A DNA stretch of 64,000 bases, from assembly GCA_023376005.1 (NCBI GenBank), contig CM042147.1:120025787-120089786 (forward strand), in the 5' to 3' direction. This DNA is from Doryteuthis pealeii (taxonomy: Eukaryota; Mollusca; Cephalopoda; Myopsida; Loliginidae). Within the stretch, counting starts at the first letter, position 1, and each line of letters starts with the position of its first letter. The notes under the pieces were generated by a model. It made no database searches. It worked only from the letters and a program-made list of their open reading frames with translations, and was not told the origin of the DNA. Shown here piece by piece: positions 10,778 to 22,004 of the stretch. The position numbers and the translations under genes were made by a program.

Positions 10778-11011
10778 CAAGGTGTGTCAAAAAAGTATCG
10801 AGATTGAAGCTGTATTTACCAAGATAGAAATGAAGAATGAAACGTTAATTTTTTTCAGAATACAAGGTGTGTCAAAAAGTACCAGGTTTAAAGCTGTATT
10901 TACCAAGATAGAAATGAAGAATGAATGGAACGTTTTTTATTGTTTTTTTTTTCAGAATACAATGTCCGTCAAAAAGTACAAAAAATCTCGATACTTCTTT
11001 AACACACATTG
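10778..11011. mobile_element. Mariner-type MITE with repeated ends
   Basis: Ends are inverted: CAAGGTGTGTCAAAAAAGTA..GAGATT and AATCTC..CACACATTG, resembling mariner terminal repeats, with TATG on both flanks. Inside, the left end is directly repeated near 10864 and 10950 with a period of about 85 bp. Too short to encode a transposase (234 bp). Confidence 0.65.
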
Positions 11012-11015
11012 TATG

Positions 11016-11248
11016 TATCATCATCATCATCATCCTGTCATGTTGGGAGCACGGATATCCATGACAATCTCTCGCCAACCATCTCTATCATTCATTGCCA
11101 CTGGGAGATCCTCTGCGCAGTATAAAATATCCGCATCTTTGTACGTCTTTGCTGAGTAACCTACTCTGGTGTGCCCATGCGATGGCTTCCACAGAAGAAC
11201 GTCACTTCTGAGTTCATCTTTGCTTCTCCCACAGTGCCTAGCTGAGGC

Positions 11249-11250
<2 letters not shown>
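11016..11250 (-). mobile_element. RTE-like LINE 3' end
   Basis: Minus strand. Homologous to the C-terminal coding and 3' end seen at 15868, 30455 and 34150 (residues such as SDRDGWREIVMDI). It ends in (ATG)n, seen as CATCATCATCATCAT at 11018-11034. 5'-truncated and disrupted. Confidence 0.65.
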
Positions 11251-11251
<1 letters not shown>

Positions 11252-11302
<51 letters not shown>

Positions 11303-11337
11303 TGGCCCCGAAACGGTTTGCACACTTTCTCTTCTGA

Positions 11338-11405
<68 letters not shown>
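11252..11405. repeat. (TA)n runs
   Basis: Two TA blocks separated by 40 bp. Confidence 0.95.
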
Positions 11406-11407
<2 letters not shown>

Positions 11408-11408
11408 T

Positions 11409-11560
11409 ATAAAAAAGAAGTTCCGCAAAATGGATTATGTTTTTAGAAAAAAAAAAAATTTTTTATCTTAAAATTCTTTTTCGAAAAACATAATCCCATT
11501 TTGCGGACCTTCTTTTTTATAGAATATTTAATTTTCTCCGTTGGACCCATAACAACACTT
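11409..11560. repeat. H1 foldback hairpin
   Basis: TTCCGCAAAATGGATTATG and its complement form arms of about 45 bp. The right side extends into TTTAATTTTCTCCGTTGGACC, shared with 43400 and 50880. Confidence 0.75.
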
Positions 11561-11580
11561 TATATATATATATATATATA

Positions 11581-11624
<44 letters not shown>

Positions 11625-11642
11625 TGTGTGTGTAAATAAATA

Positions 11643-11733
<91 letters not shown>

Positions 11734-11735
11734 TA
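11561..11735. repeat. Compound microsatellite
   Basis: (TA)n, (TG)n, CTGT repeats, (CT)n, (TA)n, (GA)n and CAGA repeats. The CTGT/CAGA and CT/GA blocks are mirror complements around (TA)n, forming a long hairpin. Confidence 0.9.
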
Positions 11736-11918
11736 AATATTTTTCTTGCATAACTTTTTTCATAAGCACTTAAAAAATCTTTTTCGGTCATGAAGTATAC
11801 ACTTAGAGCAATGATTTCTATAAATTTCAATATCCTGTGGCAAGTACTATTTATAATTTCATTTGAATAAATCATTCTATAATGTTGACCAATAGTTCAT
11901 ACGAAGTGTAATCGTTCA

Positions 11919-12158
11919 AGGAGTAATGGTTATCAATGTAGGAAATGGGCACTATGAACCGAGTTCAAATCCTGGACGACGCTGTTTACATTTCACATAG
12001 CGCTATTTCCCTAGGGAAAGGTATGAATGAAACCATGGGTAAATAGTAGGACATGCTAGGTTCTTCAACCTTGGTATGGCAACAGGTCTAGGGAAATTCA
12101 TTTAAAATGACCTTGTGTCGCATCCTGTTCGTGTGTACGGGTTGGGTAAATATATACT
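11919..12158 (+). mobile_element. SINE-A copy
   Basis: tRNA-like head (GTAATGGTTATCA, GAGTTCAAATCC) through body (GGGTAAATAGTAGG, AAAATGACCTTGTGTC) to GGGTTGGGTAAATATAT. Internally deleted relative to others. Confidence 0.75.
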
Positions 12159-12249
12159 ATGGGTTAGTAGTGATTCATGCTACTACTAAGGGTGAAGTCC
12201 ACGCAGTTATTCGGTTCTAGAACGAAAAAAGATATTAAATCGATTGAAA

Positions 12250-12500
12250 TTCATCGCCGGTGAACAGAAGCGTATGGCGAGTCGTGGATGGATGTCAAAA
12301 ACGCCCGAATGTGGTGTAAGGAGGTTGGAACAACGGCGAAGTTCAACGCTTCCTCAACGACATGGTTGCGAGTTGGTATGAACAGGCGTATAAAAACTGC
12401 CTCAGTGCCTACAAGAATGTATCGACCGAAATGGCGATGATGCAGAAAAATTGACGCATGGCTAAACTTTAGAATGATGTAAACATCATTGACAATAGGC
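12250..12500 (+). pseudogene. Possible mariner transposase C-terminal relic
   Basis: A stop-interrupted + frame reads KLPQCLQECIDRNGDDAEK near 12385-12450, similar to the KLxxRWxxCIDxxGDYxE ending of mariner-class transposases. The rest is frameshifted. Weak evidence. Confidence 0.3.
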
Positions 12501-12585
12501 AATAAACGTTTCTGTGATTTCTAAATATTTTGGAGACCTTACCTTTAGAATTACCCTCGAACGATACTTGATTGATTTTTCGTAG

Positions 12586-12700
12586 TTGGTTGGTTGGTTG
12601 GTTGGTTAAGTTTTAAGGCATGTCAACCCTTGATGGGTCATTCATCATCATCCTACACTAGCAAAAATGCTTAGCCAATAGTGATGACTATGAGTACATA
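12586..12700. repeat. (TTGG)n-associated repeat
   Basis: GGTTGGTTGGTTGG followed by AAGGCATGTCAACCCTTGATGGGT; the same junction occurs at 19913 and, inverted, at 20370 and 40330. Confidence 0.6.
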
Positions 12701-12837
12701 TTTACCCAACCTGTTCACCTCAAATTCTTGCTGAATACCATGTTTTTTAATCATTGAAATTTTCAATATAACATTAAGTATGAAAGAAAAATATCCTAGA
12801 ACCCAAAGTATTTCTAGATTATTTCTATTGTATTGTT

Positions 12838-12945
12838 TATTCTCAGGTGGTAACTGGTTCTTTAACCTTGGTTAGGCAACCAGTCTAGGAGAAGAAAAAC
12901 TCTGATTTCAAACCTGCTAAATTCCACTTGGGGGGGGGGGGTCAC
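12838..12945 (+). mobile_element. SINE-A 3' fragment
   Basis: CTTTAACCTTGGTTAGGC..GTCTAGGAGAAG..CTGCTAAATTCCACTT. Confidence 0.6.
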
Positions 12946-13252
12946 TACTAGAATAGACTCAGTCCTAATTAGTGATCTATTTCATTAATTTAAAGATTGC
13001 GTCATTCGTAGGAAGAATGAACGATGAAAGAATTGTATAAACAAACTATTTCTTTCCAATGTTTTGCAACCGGATATTTTTGTTGTTTGATCTCAGTTGA
13101 CCTCAAATGACCTCTGATGTCAACTTAGCGTATGTCACAAGTGGAAGACTTGTGAGTCTTCGCGCCTAAAACTGCATCAACATGCCTTGTCATTCAGTGT
13201 GAAAGTGGCACTGACAAACAGGAAGCACATTCATTAGTACAAATAAATATAC

Positions 13253-13255
<3 letters not shown>
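12946..13255. other. Spacer
   Basis: No gene seen. GACTCAGTCCTAATTAGTGATC at 12957 recurs near 25910, so part of this is dispersed repeat. Confidence 0.4.
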
Positions 13256-13296
<41 letters not shown>

Positions 13297-13470
13297 ATAT
13301 ATACATATAACTCGAGGTCACAATGTAAAATTGTAGTTTGTACACCACTCTGACTTGTATTAATTAATAACCATATATATATATATATATATATATAAGT
13401 TAGAGTAGCGTAGACATAAGTCAACGTCGCTTTGTAACTGTCAGTTTCCTGCATATGCGTTCATCATGTA
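13256..13470. repeat. (TA)n runs and F1 arm
   Basis: TA runs at 13256-13306 and 13374-13396, then F1 arm GTAGACATAAGTCAACG..AACTGTCAGTTTCCTGC at 13397-13470. Confidence 0.8.
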
Positions 13471-13486
13471 TATATACTATATAAAA

Positions 13487-13738
13487 AAAGTAAAGTCGTC
13501 GGGGCGGCCTAATGTCGGTATCAGCCAGACAGCGAGGGAGTCTATCCCCTTTTCACTAGCGCTAGACCAAGGAGATTATTTGGGCATCTGAGGTGGAGCG
13601 CCACGCCTACCATCAGCTCCTTACTTTACCGCACAGATCCCTCTGCTACACATACGCTGAGTTGGTGGGGACCAGTATCGAACCAAGAACCTTGAGATTC
13701 CTAGCCGAACACTTTACCGACTGAGCTAAACCGGCCCC
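13487..13738 (-). mobile_element. SINE-B, full length
   Basis: Minus strand. tRNA-like head GGCCGGTTTAGCTCAGTCGG at the right end, B box region GGTTCGATACTGG, body with GGAGCTGATGGTAGG and AAAAGGGGATAGACTCCC, 3' end CCGACGACTTTACTTT. The head resembles tRNA-Lys. Other copies at 20008, 42278, 44655, 52745, 53000 and 62700. Confidence 0.85.
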
Positions 13739-13800
13739 TAACTATATACTCGACCACTAATACGAGTACTCCTAATTTATGAATATAGCAAAGTATATTA

Positions 13801-13803
13801 TCA

Positions 13804-13835
<32 letters not shown>

Positions 13836-14105
13836 ACCTGTATCTGTTGTTGGAAATACATATACCAGGTTTGGGCATAGGTGTGAAGCACGGTCAGGAA
13901 GAAGGGAAGTCACTATCCCTTCTAAAAATTTAACACTACGTCTAAATAAAAGAAACTAAAAAAAACTACAGAGTTTTCTGATATTTATTCCTTGACTAAC
14001 GTATTATGGTAACAACATTAGCATAATATAGTACGTTAATGCTTCACACCTATTCCCAAACCTGGTATATGTATTTCCAACAACGGATACCGATACAAAA
14101 ATACA
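13801..14105. repeat. Inverted repeat, about 60-bp arms
   Basis: After (TA)n, GTACCTGTATCTGTTGTTGG..GGTTTGGGCATAGGTGTGAAGC at 13832-13893 is complementary to 14042-14104, with 150 bp between. Likely a foldback or PLE-type unit. Confidence 0.7.
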
Positions 14106-14151
14106 TCTCAAATATATATACGCACTAGAAGCATACGGAGACGCAAAATCT

Positions 14152-14156
<5 letters not shown>

Positions 14157-14202
<46 letters not shown>
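14157..14202. repeat. (TA)n microsatellite
   Basis: Simple TA run. Confidence 0.95.
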
Positions 14203-14205
<3 letters not shown>

Positions 14206-14935
14206 ATGAGAAACAGTATACCTTGTTTTTCAAAAATAAATACGTACCATGACAGTGTAGTACGTAATGAGGATAGAAATGTTTCTTAAGAATTTCAGAT
14301 GTCTTAAATACATAGGTAAAAAGTTTAAACACAACATAAACATTAAAAATAGAAGTCGATATTCATTTGAACAACAAAAACAAGGAAATACGTTATAAAC
14401 ATTAACATGTGAATACGTATATATTCTATTTCTCTGAATGTTGAGATGAGGCAATTGGACACAAGGCCTAGTGGATAAGGTAGTTAGGTTAAGACAGTTC
14501 TAAGAGACAGTTATCTCTAAATTGCAGGTTCAATCCTGATCAAGGGCAGCAGTAACATAGAATAGTAATTAACATAGCTTAACGCCCATACCTCAGCTAT
14601 GGTTAGCGGAATGAGAACAGGATACCCCCGTGGATTGAATAAAGGGTTAGGTTCAAAGTTCCGTGATGGCTCCCGATTACGACAAGAAAGTTCCCGAGTC
14701 CGAAAAGAAGGTACCCGAGTCCGAAATGAAGGTTCCCGAGTCCGACTAGAAATACCTGAAGAAGGCCGGGGGCACATCGGCCGAAACGTTGTACAGATAA
14801 CAATGAAGATAAGGATAATAGTCTGAATAACGCAGATAATACGTATATATTCATTATATTTTGCGACACATGGATGTAATTTTTTTTGGGGGGGTTGTAT
14901 TTTACCTCTTCTGGATATCATCTTTTCATACTTAG
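14203..14935 (+). repeat. R6 duplicate, copy 1 (interrupted)
   Basis: CCGATGAGAAACAGTATACC..CACATGGATG aligns closely to 15178-15490. The alignment is broken by a 411-bp DK insertion at 14427-14837. Confidence 0.8.
14427..14837 (+). mobile_element. DK retroposon with 15-bp TSD
   Basis: Flanked by AATACGTATATATTC at 14412-14426 and 14838-14852. The homologous R6 copy at about 15384 has this sequence once, i.e. an empty site. The element starts TATTTCTCTGAATG, has a tRNA-like head (CTAGTGGATAAGG, GGTTCAATCC), GACAAGAAAGTTCCCGAGTCC repeats, and a hammerhead-like segment CTGAAGA (14756-14762), GGCCG/CGGCC, GAAA (14783-14786). LINE-type retroposition is inferred from the TSD. Confidence 0.85.
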
Positions 14936-15177
14936 TGTATCTTTGTTATATTATATAATATATAATATATATATATATATATATAATAATATATATATAT
15001 ATATATAAAGAAAATTTTGAAAAAACAAGTGTTCAATGTAACCGAAATGTTTAAAATCGATAATTAAATTCATTCCATTTTGGAACACTTGTTTTTTTCA
15101 AAATTTTCTTTATATTGTCGGATTATTTTCCATATTTACTCCATAATATATATATATATTATATATATATATATATC
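14936..15177. repeat. (TA)n-bounded hairpin
   Basis: TA runs flank arms AAAATTTTGAAAAAACAAGTG..TTC and the complement at 15086-15112. The outer TTGTCGGATTATTTTCC motif recurs at 19775, 22205 and 17960. Confidence 0.7.
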
Positions 15178-15490
15178 CGATGAGCAACAGTATACCTTGT
15201 TTTTCAAAAATGAATACGTACCATGACAGTGTAGTACGTAATGAGGGCAGAAATGTTTCTTAAGAATTTCAGATGTCTTAAATACAAGGAAAACAGTTTA
15301 AACACAACATAAACATTAAAAATAGAAGTCGATATTCATTTGAACAACAAATACAAGAAAATGCATTATAAACATAAACATGTGAATACGTATATATTCA
15401 TTATATTTTGCGACACATGGATGTAATTTTTTTAATCTCATATGGATATCATCTTTTCATACTTAGTGTATCTTTGTTATCGCTTAATTA
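15178..15490 (+). repeat. R6 duplicate, copy 2 (uninterrupted)
   Basis: Nearly identical to 14203-14426 plus 14853-14935; it preserves the pre-insertion sequence for the DK element. Confidence 0.8.
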
Positions 15491-15639
15491 TTAGACCATT
15501 GGATCGTATCCTGTGATGTGTGCAATGGAAACGTAATTTGGTGAGGCAAATGGGTTTCATATGGACACTGTTTGTCTTGTTCTTGTTTGCAAAGCAAAGC
15601 TTCTCGGTGGTTAGGGTAATGAGCCGAAATTTTTGGAGC

Positions 15640-15875
15640 TTGGTCGGTTTATCTCAGTCGGTAGAGCATCCGCCTAAATGGGCGTCCAATCGTGGTATAA
15701 TAGTTAGCAACCTATCGACTATTCTCCCCCCCCCCCCAGCTATGAGTAAATATTGGGAATACTGTTCTCTTAATCTTGATATGGCAACTGATTTAGGAGA
15801 AGGAAACTCGGATTTCAAACAAATTCCGCTTAAAAAAATTGACCTTGTGTGACACCCTATTCGTGCAGAGTGTGA
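15640..15875 (+). mobile_element. SINE-B head fused to SINE-A body
   Basis: GGTTTATCTCAGTCGGTAGAGC at 15646 is a SINE-B head. From about 15692 the sequence is SINE-A-like (GTGGTATAATAGTTAGC, then CCAGCTATGAGTAAAT..AAATTGACCTTGTGTG). A chimeric or nested retroposon. Confidence 0.6.
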
Positions 15876-16128
15876 CGCTAAGACACGCTGGACACTGCTG
15901 GAGAAGCAAGGATGAACTCACAAGTGACGTTCTCCTGTGGAAGCCATCACATGTGCACGCCAGAATAGGTCGCCCAGCAAAGACGTACACAGATCAACTC
16001 TGCGCGGATGCTGGATACTGCGCAGAGGCTCTCCTAGGGGCAATGAGTGATAGGGAGGGATGGCGAGAGATTGTCATGAATATCCGTGCTGACAGCACGA
16101 CAGGATGATGATGATGATGATGATGATA
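15868..16128 (+). mobile_element. RTE-like LINE 3' end
   Basis: A + frame encodes RHAGHCWRSKDELTSDVLLW and ends in DSTTG stop, matching the C-terminal tail of LINE reverse transcriptases in the copies at 30455 and 34150. It ends in (ATG)n at 16106-16126. 5'-truncated as usual for target-primed reverse transcription. Confidence 0.8.
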
Positions 16129-16239
16129 TAATACGTTGTATATATATATATATAATGGTGTACCTCGATCAATTTATTGCCCAGCTAACTGCACCGTGAG
16201 ATGAAAAAGGTTGAAAAACTCTGCTTTAGAGAAACCCTA

Positions 16240-16440
16240 GAGAATTAGTATTATCCGCGTTATTCGGACTATTTTCCTCATCTTCATTGTTATCTGTACA
16301 ACGTTTCGGCCGATGTGCTCTCCGGTCTTCTTCAGGTATTTCTTGTCGGACTCGGCAACCTTCTTTTCGGACTCGGGAACGTTCTTTTCGGACTCGGGAA
16401 CCTTCTTGTCGTAATCGGGAGCAATCAATTTTTGTGTTTA
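16240..16440 (-). mobile_element. DK retroposon, 3' half
   Basis: Hammerhead-like CTGAAGA near 16338-16332, GGCCG pairing and GAAA near 16309; three GAACCTTCTTTTCGGACTCG-type repeats follow. Confidence 0.75.
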
Positions 16441-16794
16441 TTTCCCTAAACTTCATTTGAACGCTGGTAATAATGACTGAAAGAAAGAAAGGAAAAAAAT
16501 GTTTTAAATAAAGACAAGAAATCTACTATCCGCAATGTACAACGCGCTTAATTGATTCGTTGTTAGTGCTCAGCAGGCAATGCAATGCATTGATAATGAA
16601 TCAAGAGACTTGACCTTTCGTGACACACTCAAGAATCATTAGATTTAAAGCCGTTGACAGGGATTTTCATTTTTTTCTTCTTTTTTTAACTAGTCATCAA
16701 TATTGTAAAATAAAAAAACACACTGATTACAACATAGAATTTATTGCTGCCTTCTTAAGTTCTCGTAGAATATAATGAAAATTCAAACTGATTA
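16441..16794. other. Spacer with R7 repeat
   Basis: No gene seen. 16730-16795 (GAATTTATTGCTGCCTTCTT) recurs at 17640-17710. Confidence 0.5.
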
Positions 16795-16831
16795 ATATAT
16801 ATATATATATATTTATTATATATATTTGAAA

Positions 16832-16877
<46 letters not shown>
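16795..16877. repeat. (TA)n microsatellite
   Basis: Interrupted TA blocks. Confidence 0.9.
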
Positions 16878-16881
<4 letters not shown>

Positions 16882-17049
16882 TTGAAATTCTATTCTTGTC
16901 TCCAACTCAAAAAAATAAAAATACTACTCTGATGAAGGTCGCAAATCTCTCTGTGTACGGAACATTTTATGCATTTTTCCTATTATTATTATCATCATCA
17001 TTTCAACTCCATCTGATTATTTTAATAATAATAATAACGTAAATCCGTA

Positions 17050-17095
17050 TACATTTTGATAAACAGACCGAAACACATATGTAAGTGATATCGAT
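17050..17095 (+). ncRNA. Decayed hammerhead-like motif
   Basis: TTGATAA in place of CTGATGA, short spacer, GAAACACATATGTAAGTGATAT. Same family as 8130; two core changes, so presumably dead. Confidence 0.35.
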
Positions 17096-17159
17096 TAAAA
17101 GTGATATCGATAAAATTCATTTTATCCATCTATATTTCTTTTCTTTACTCATTTTTTCC

Positions 17160-17192
17160 TCATATATATATATATATGTGGTGTGTGTGTGT

Positions 17193-17240
<48 letters not shown>
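17160..17240. repeat. (TA)n(TG)n microsatellite
   Basis: Compound run. Confidence 0.95.
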
Positions 17241-17242
<2 letters not shown>

Positions 17243-17383
17243 GGGAATGACTTACCGGTAAAAATATTGGGTTGGTCTCAATTTTGGTTGGTATAAGTGT
17301 CACTCGGATAAGTCAGCGTTACAACAAATATAAAGTGCTCAATAACGTAAGTAGAGCGGATTTAGAATTATAATGTGTGCAGA

Positions 17384-17426
17384 AATAACCTACTCGGGTT
17401 TCACCATAAGTATCTTCAGGGTTAAA
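17384..17426 (-). ncRNA. Hammerhead-like motif with good stem I
   Basis: Minus strand: stem I TAACC/GGTTA (5 bp), CTGAAGA (17419-17413), weak stem II TACTTATGGT, GAAA (17402-17399), minimal stem III CCCGAG, cleavage TA. The upstream GTGCTCAATAACGTAAGTAG matches flanks of the units at 44170 and 47950, linking them as one element family. Confidence 0.5.
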
Positions 17427-17514
17427 TCCACTGAATTATTCAAGATATTGATTAATTACAGTTAATTGCCGGAGTTCATGTTGTAATTATACTTTCTGTA
17501 CACATAATAATACT

Positions 17515-17530
17515 ATATATATATATATTA

Positions 17531-17569
<39 letters not shown>

Positions 17570-17707
17570 ATTCTAAATGTCTGTGCGTATTGTTTGTTTG
17601 TATAACAACCAAACGCACGTACTTTTATAAAAGTTTGAAACGCTTACAACGTGGAATTTATAGTTGCCTTCTTAAGAACTCGTAAAATATAATGAATTTC
17701 AAACTGA

Positions 17708-17743
<36 letters not shown>

Positions 17744-17763
17744 TATATTATATTATACTATAT
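17515..17763. repeat. (TA)n blocks and R7 copy
   Basis: TA blocks at 17515-17568 and 17710-17763; R7 at 17640-17710. Confidence 0.8.
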
Positions 17764-17982
17764 TAAGAAAGAATGAAAAAAACACGGGTTTAAATGAGTA
17801 TCGCCGTGTGTGTTTTTTCAAAGACAAGATGTGAAGAAAAGGAAATGAATCCGACGTAGTATATTAAGAAAGAATGAAAAAACACAGGTTTAAATTAACA
17901 CGCACGGCGATACTCATTTAAACCTGTGTTTTTTCATTCTTTCTTAATATACTACATACCGTCGGATTCACTTCCTTTTCTT

Positions 17983-17985
<3 letters not shown>
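17764..17985. repeat. Nested palindromes, PLE-type end
   Basis: AAGAAAGAATGAAAAAA-CACGGGTTTAAATGAG occurs, repeats near 17866 and is complemented at 17915-17947. ATGAATCCGACG and its complement form the next layer. Typical of the (TA)n-bounded inverted elements in this window. Confidence 0.7.
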
Positions 17986-18037
<52 letters not shown>

Positions 18038-18062
18038 AGAGAGAGAGAGAGAGAGAGAGAGT
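17986..18062. repeat. (CA)n(TA)n(GA)n microsatellite
   Basis: Compound run. Confidence 0.95.
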
Positions 18063-18600
18063 CAGAATTATCGTGAAGAACCATTCGGGTGAAACGTAGG
18101 TAGATAGTGTATGACTCATGTACGTCCTTATAATCATTGTACATTGTAGGTATATATTTACATTTTTGTGAAGTAATTTCTCAAGAGTTTTTCTTTTTTT
18201 ACACGTGGTTATATAATATCAAGTGTTCTATCTAATACAAATTATTCGCTAACAGATCTATTTTACCCATAGATTGGATCCTAACAGGTAGTACATTCGG
18301 TCAGAGTGGATAATGGCAATAAAGGGATAATCTACACCACTTTGGGAGGAGAGGGGTATTACCCCTCTGCAGGGGATACAGTCAGTGTATTTTAAGACCC
18401 ATTGATTGGGTGGAATAGCATTTGTAGTTTTCAGTCTAATGTAGTAGTTTTCAACTGTTAGCAATATGGTCGCCTCGGGGACAATATAAAATTTGCGGGG
18501 GGGGGGGGTCCAAACAAACAAAATATATTTAATCATAAATACAATAGGATTTTTATACATCGAATGGCTAGGGAGGCTCACCATAGTAAAATAGAAATCA
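18063..18600. other. Spacer, possible hAT remnant
   Basis: No gene seen. GTAGTTTTCAACTGTTAGC near 18446 and GGGGTCC..GGGGTCCATTGG resemble eroded hAT ends, without a clear inverted partner or TSD. Confidence 0.25.
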
Positions 18601-18604
18601 AAGG

Positions 18605-19070
18605 GGTCCATTGGTTAAAAAAAAGATTGAGAAAGATAAAAGAAAGAGATAAAAGAGAAAGAAAGAGAAAGAAAGAAAGAAAGAGATAAAAGAGAAAGAA
18701 AGAGAAAGAAAAAGATAAAAGAAGAGAAAAGAAAGAGATAAAAGAAAGAGAAAGAAAAAGATAAAAGAAAGAAAAAGAAAAGAATAAAAGAAAGAGAAGA
18801 AGAGATAAAAGATAGAAGAAGAAAAGATAAAAGAGAAAGAAAAGAAAAGAGAAAGAAAAAGAAAAAGAAAGAGAAAGAAAAGATGAAAAAAGAGAAAGAA
18901 AGATAAAGAAGAAGAAAGAAAGAAAAGATAAAGAAAAGAAAGAAAAAAGAGATAAAGAAAAAGAGATGAAAAAAGAAAAAAAAAGAAAAAAAAATGAAAG
19001 AAAGAAAGAATGAAAGAAGAAAGAAAGAAAAAAATGAAGAAAGAAAAGAAAAGAAAAAAAGGATTTACAA
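18605..19070. repeat. Polypurine (GAAA/GATAAA)n tract
   Basis: About 460 bases almost free of pyrimidines on the + strand. The long minus-strand frame of F, L and S is an artefact of this. Confidence 0.95.
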
Positions 19071-19292
19071 TTATATCAACCATCTAATTGTCTTTGCCAA
19101 GGTGTATAAAAAGCTTTATTAAAATCTAAGCTTTTTTTCTGTGTATAATTCGACTTAGACTTATTTCTAAGCGTTTAAGGGGGGCTCGGGGGGGGTAATT
19201 TATTTTAATGGGCCTCTATCTTTACTGGATACACCAAGACATTCATCTTCTCTTCGCAGGTTTTCTTATAGTAGCGTTTGTTTAAGTCGTTA

Positions 19293-19378
19293 GAAACATT
19301 TTTCTTTCTTTCTTTTTTTCTTTCTTTTCTTTTTTTCTTTTTTTCTTTCTTTCTTTCTTTCTTTTTTTTTTTTTTCAT
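19293..19378. repeat. (CTTT)n tract
   Basis: Pyrimidine-rich simple repeat. Confidence 0.95.
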
Positions 19379-19604
19379 TCGCTTTGTTCCAGAAATCAAT
19401 TATCAACCAATCACGTGTCCGCTGTATTGGCGCCAATCAACACCGCACAAGACCTGTCTTATGTTGCATTTGCCGAACGTTTTAATCCGCCGGTCACACA
19501 TCCGGTGAGATTACGCCGACAAAAAAAAAAAAAAAGACAAGGACAAGCCTGTTGCACACACGCAAGAATTGAATCAAATGCCGTATCTAATCGAAACAGT
19601 GAGA

Positions 19605-19622
19605 AATATATATATATATATA

Positions 19623-19682
<60 letters not shown>

Positions 19683-19802
19683 AGAAAGGTAGACAAACAC
19701 GAGATGTTGTACAATACCTATAATAAACATCCATTTTGAACAATATCCCGTGTTTGTCTACCTTTCTCCACATATTGTCAGATTAATTTCCTCTTATTTC
19801 TC

Positions 19803-19864
<62 letters not shown>
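19605..19864. repeat. Microsatellites around a hairpin
   Basis: (TA)n(TG)n at 19605-19680, then GTGGAGAAAGGTAGACAAACACG and its complement (19681-19704, 19747-19771), TTGTCAGATTAATTTCC, and (TA)30 at 19804-19864. Confidence 0.85.
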
Positions 19865-19866
<2 letters not shown>

Positions 19867-19912
19867 CTGTCTGGAGAAGTGTGATTAAACAATCACGTCG
19901 TTTGTGTTTTAT

Positions 19913-19995
19913 TTGGTTGGTTGGTTGGTTTTTACGGCATCTTAACCCTTGAACTTTTCAACCGGCCCTCGTAGACTAGGAGGAGAGAAATTCCC
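19913..19995. repeat. (TTGG)n-associated repeat
   Basis: GGTTGGTTGGTTGG then TTTACGGCATCTTAACCCTTG; see 12586. Confidence 0.6.
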
Positions 19996-20007
19996 AATTC
20001 AAACCAG

Positions 20008-20243
20008 CTTTAAGTAAAGTCGTCGGGGTGGCCTAAAGTAGGTATCAGCCTATCAGCGAGGTGTCTATCCCCTTTTCACTTGCGCTAGACGAAGGACATT
20101 GTTTTTGCGTCTGATGTGGAGCGCCACACCTACCATCAGCTCCTTACTTTACCGCACAGATCACTGTGCTATTCATACGCTGAGTTGGCGAGGGCTGGTA
20201 TCGAACTAGAAACCTTGTGGTTTCTAGCCGAACGCTCTACCGC
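20008..20243 (-). mobile_element. SINE-B copy
   Basis: Minus strand; 3' end AAAGTAAAGTCGTCGGGG complement at left, head GTAGAGCGTTCGGCTAGAAA at right, where it runs into (AC)n. Confidence 0.8.
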
Positions 20244-20267
20244 ACACACATACACACACACACACAC

Positions 20268-20313
<46 letters not shown>

Positions 20314-20440
20314 AGAGGGAGATAGGAGGAGAGGGAGAGAGATAAACAAGATTTGGCAGTAACCCACTAGGGTTGATATTCCATTAAAAAACAACCAACC
20401 AACCTTTTTTAACCACTGTGTTACCGTTCGGTTAAAGAGT
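20243..20440. repeat. (AC)n(TA)n(GA)n and (AACC)n repeat
   Basis: Microsatellites to 20345, then AACCCACTAGGGTTGATATTCC with CAACCAACCAACC at 20390-20404, related to 12586. Confidence 0.75.
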
Positions 20441-20700
20441 TTCACTCACAGTACATTTAACTTATGTAATCATCAACAAAGTCTTTCTTATTAGTAACAT
20501 TCAACGGCTGCCAGCCATTTTTTTTTTCTTTTCTTTTTTTTTTTTCCCCTCTCCTCGCAATATCGTCTTATTCATTAACGATAACGCCCACAAGAGAAAA
20601 AAAGGTTCGTCTATTTACATTTCAATCTTTTTTATACAATCTACGTTTGTTTCTATACTTAGTCTCCATTTCTATTTTCATTAACAAACATTGCCTCTTC
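20441..20700. other. Spacer
   Basis: AT-rich, T-runs; nothing recognised. Confidence 0.3.
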
Positions 20701-20704
20701 GTTG

Positions 20705-20757
20705 ATATTTCTAGCCATCTTTTTTTTTCTTTTTTTTTTTTTTTTGTGTATGTGTGT

Positions 20758-20800
<43 letters not shown>

Positions 20801-20905
20801 CTATTACCGCAGTAAATTTAGCTTTTCATGCATTTCAGGTGCGAGTGTAAAAAAAAAAAAAAGAAAAAAAAAAGAAAAAAAAAAAAAAAAAAAAAAGAAG
20901 AAAGT
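20705..20905. repeat. T-run, (TG)n and A-rich tract
   Basis: T-rich run, (TG)n at 20745-20800 and A-rich 20848-20902. Confidence 0.9.
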
Positions 20906-21064
20906 TTTCGTGTGGGACCACAAAAAATTAGTACAAGTCGCAGATTTTGGCTACCTATCAACAAAATCATATTGTATAAAACGTTTATTGGTGAAGACAT
21001 TAGCTCAAGATAGCGTATCGGACGGGTGAGAGCACTATTTGCCATTACTCCTAACTCATCCAAT

Positions 21065-21190
21065 TCATCATCATCATTATCATCAAGTGTCGGAAGCATG
21101 GATCTCTATAACCCTTCCTAAACACCCGTCCCTATCTTGCATTGCTTCCTGGAAGATCCTCGGCACATCATCCACTACCCTCCCACACAC
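21065..21190 (-). mobile_element. LINE 3' end fragment
   Basis: Minus strand; TCATCATCATTATCATCA tail complement and the sequence encoding the degraded end of the RTE-like protein, as at 11016. Confidence 0.55.
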
Positions 21191-21192
21191 AC

Positions 21193-21960
<768 letters not shown>

Positions 21961-22004
21961 ATGAATGTAGACAGTTAGTAGAAAAAAACAAGATGTTAAT
22001 AGTT

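Noticed and set aside
11300..11339. GAAAC and CTGATGA near each other
   Set aside because: Order is wrong for a hammerhead on either strand and the segment is cut by (TA)n.
16929..16970. CTGATGA followed by GGAAC as a hammerhead
   Set aside because: No GAAA at the right place and no stem II.
18598..19083. 161-codon F/L/S-rich frame resembling a membrane protein
   Set aside because: Complement of a polypurine GAAA tract; hydrophobicity is an artefact of base composition.
20810..20850. Short segment between CAG and GTGCGA
   Set aside because: Begins with a stop in one frame, flanked by T and A runs; not a credible exon.
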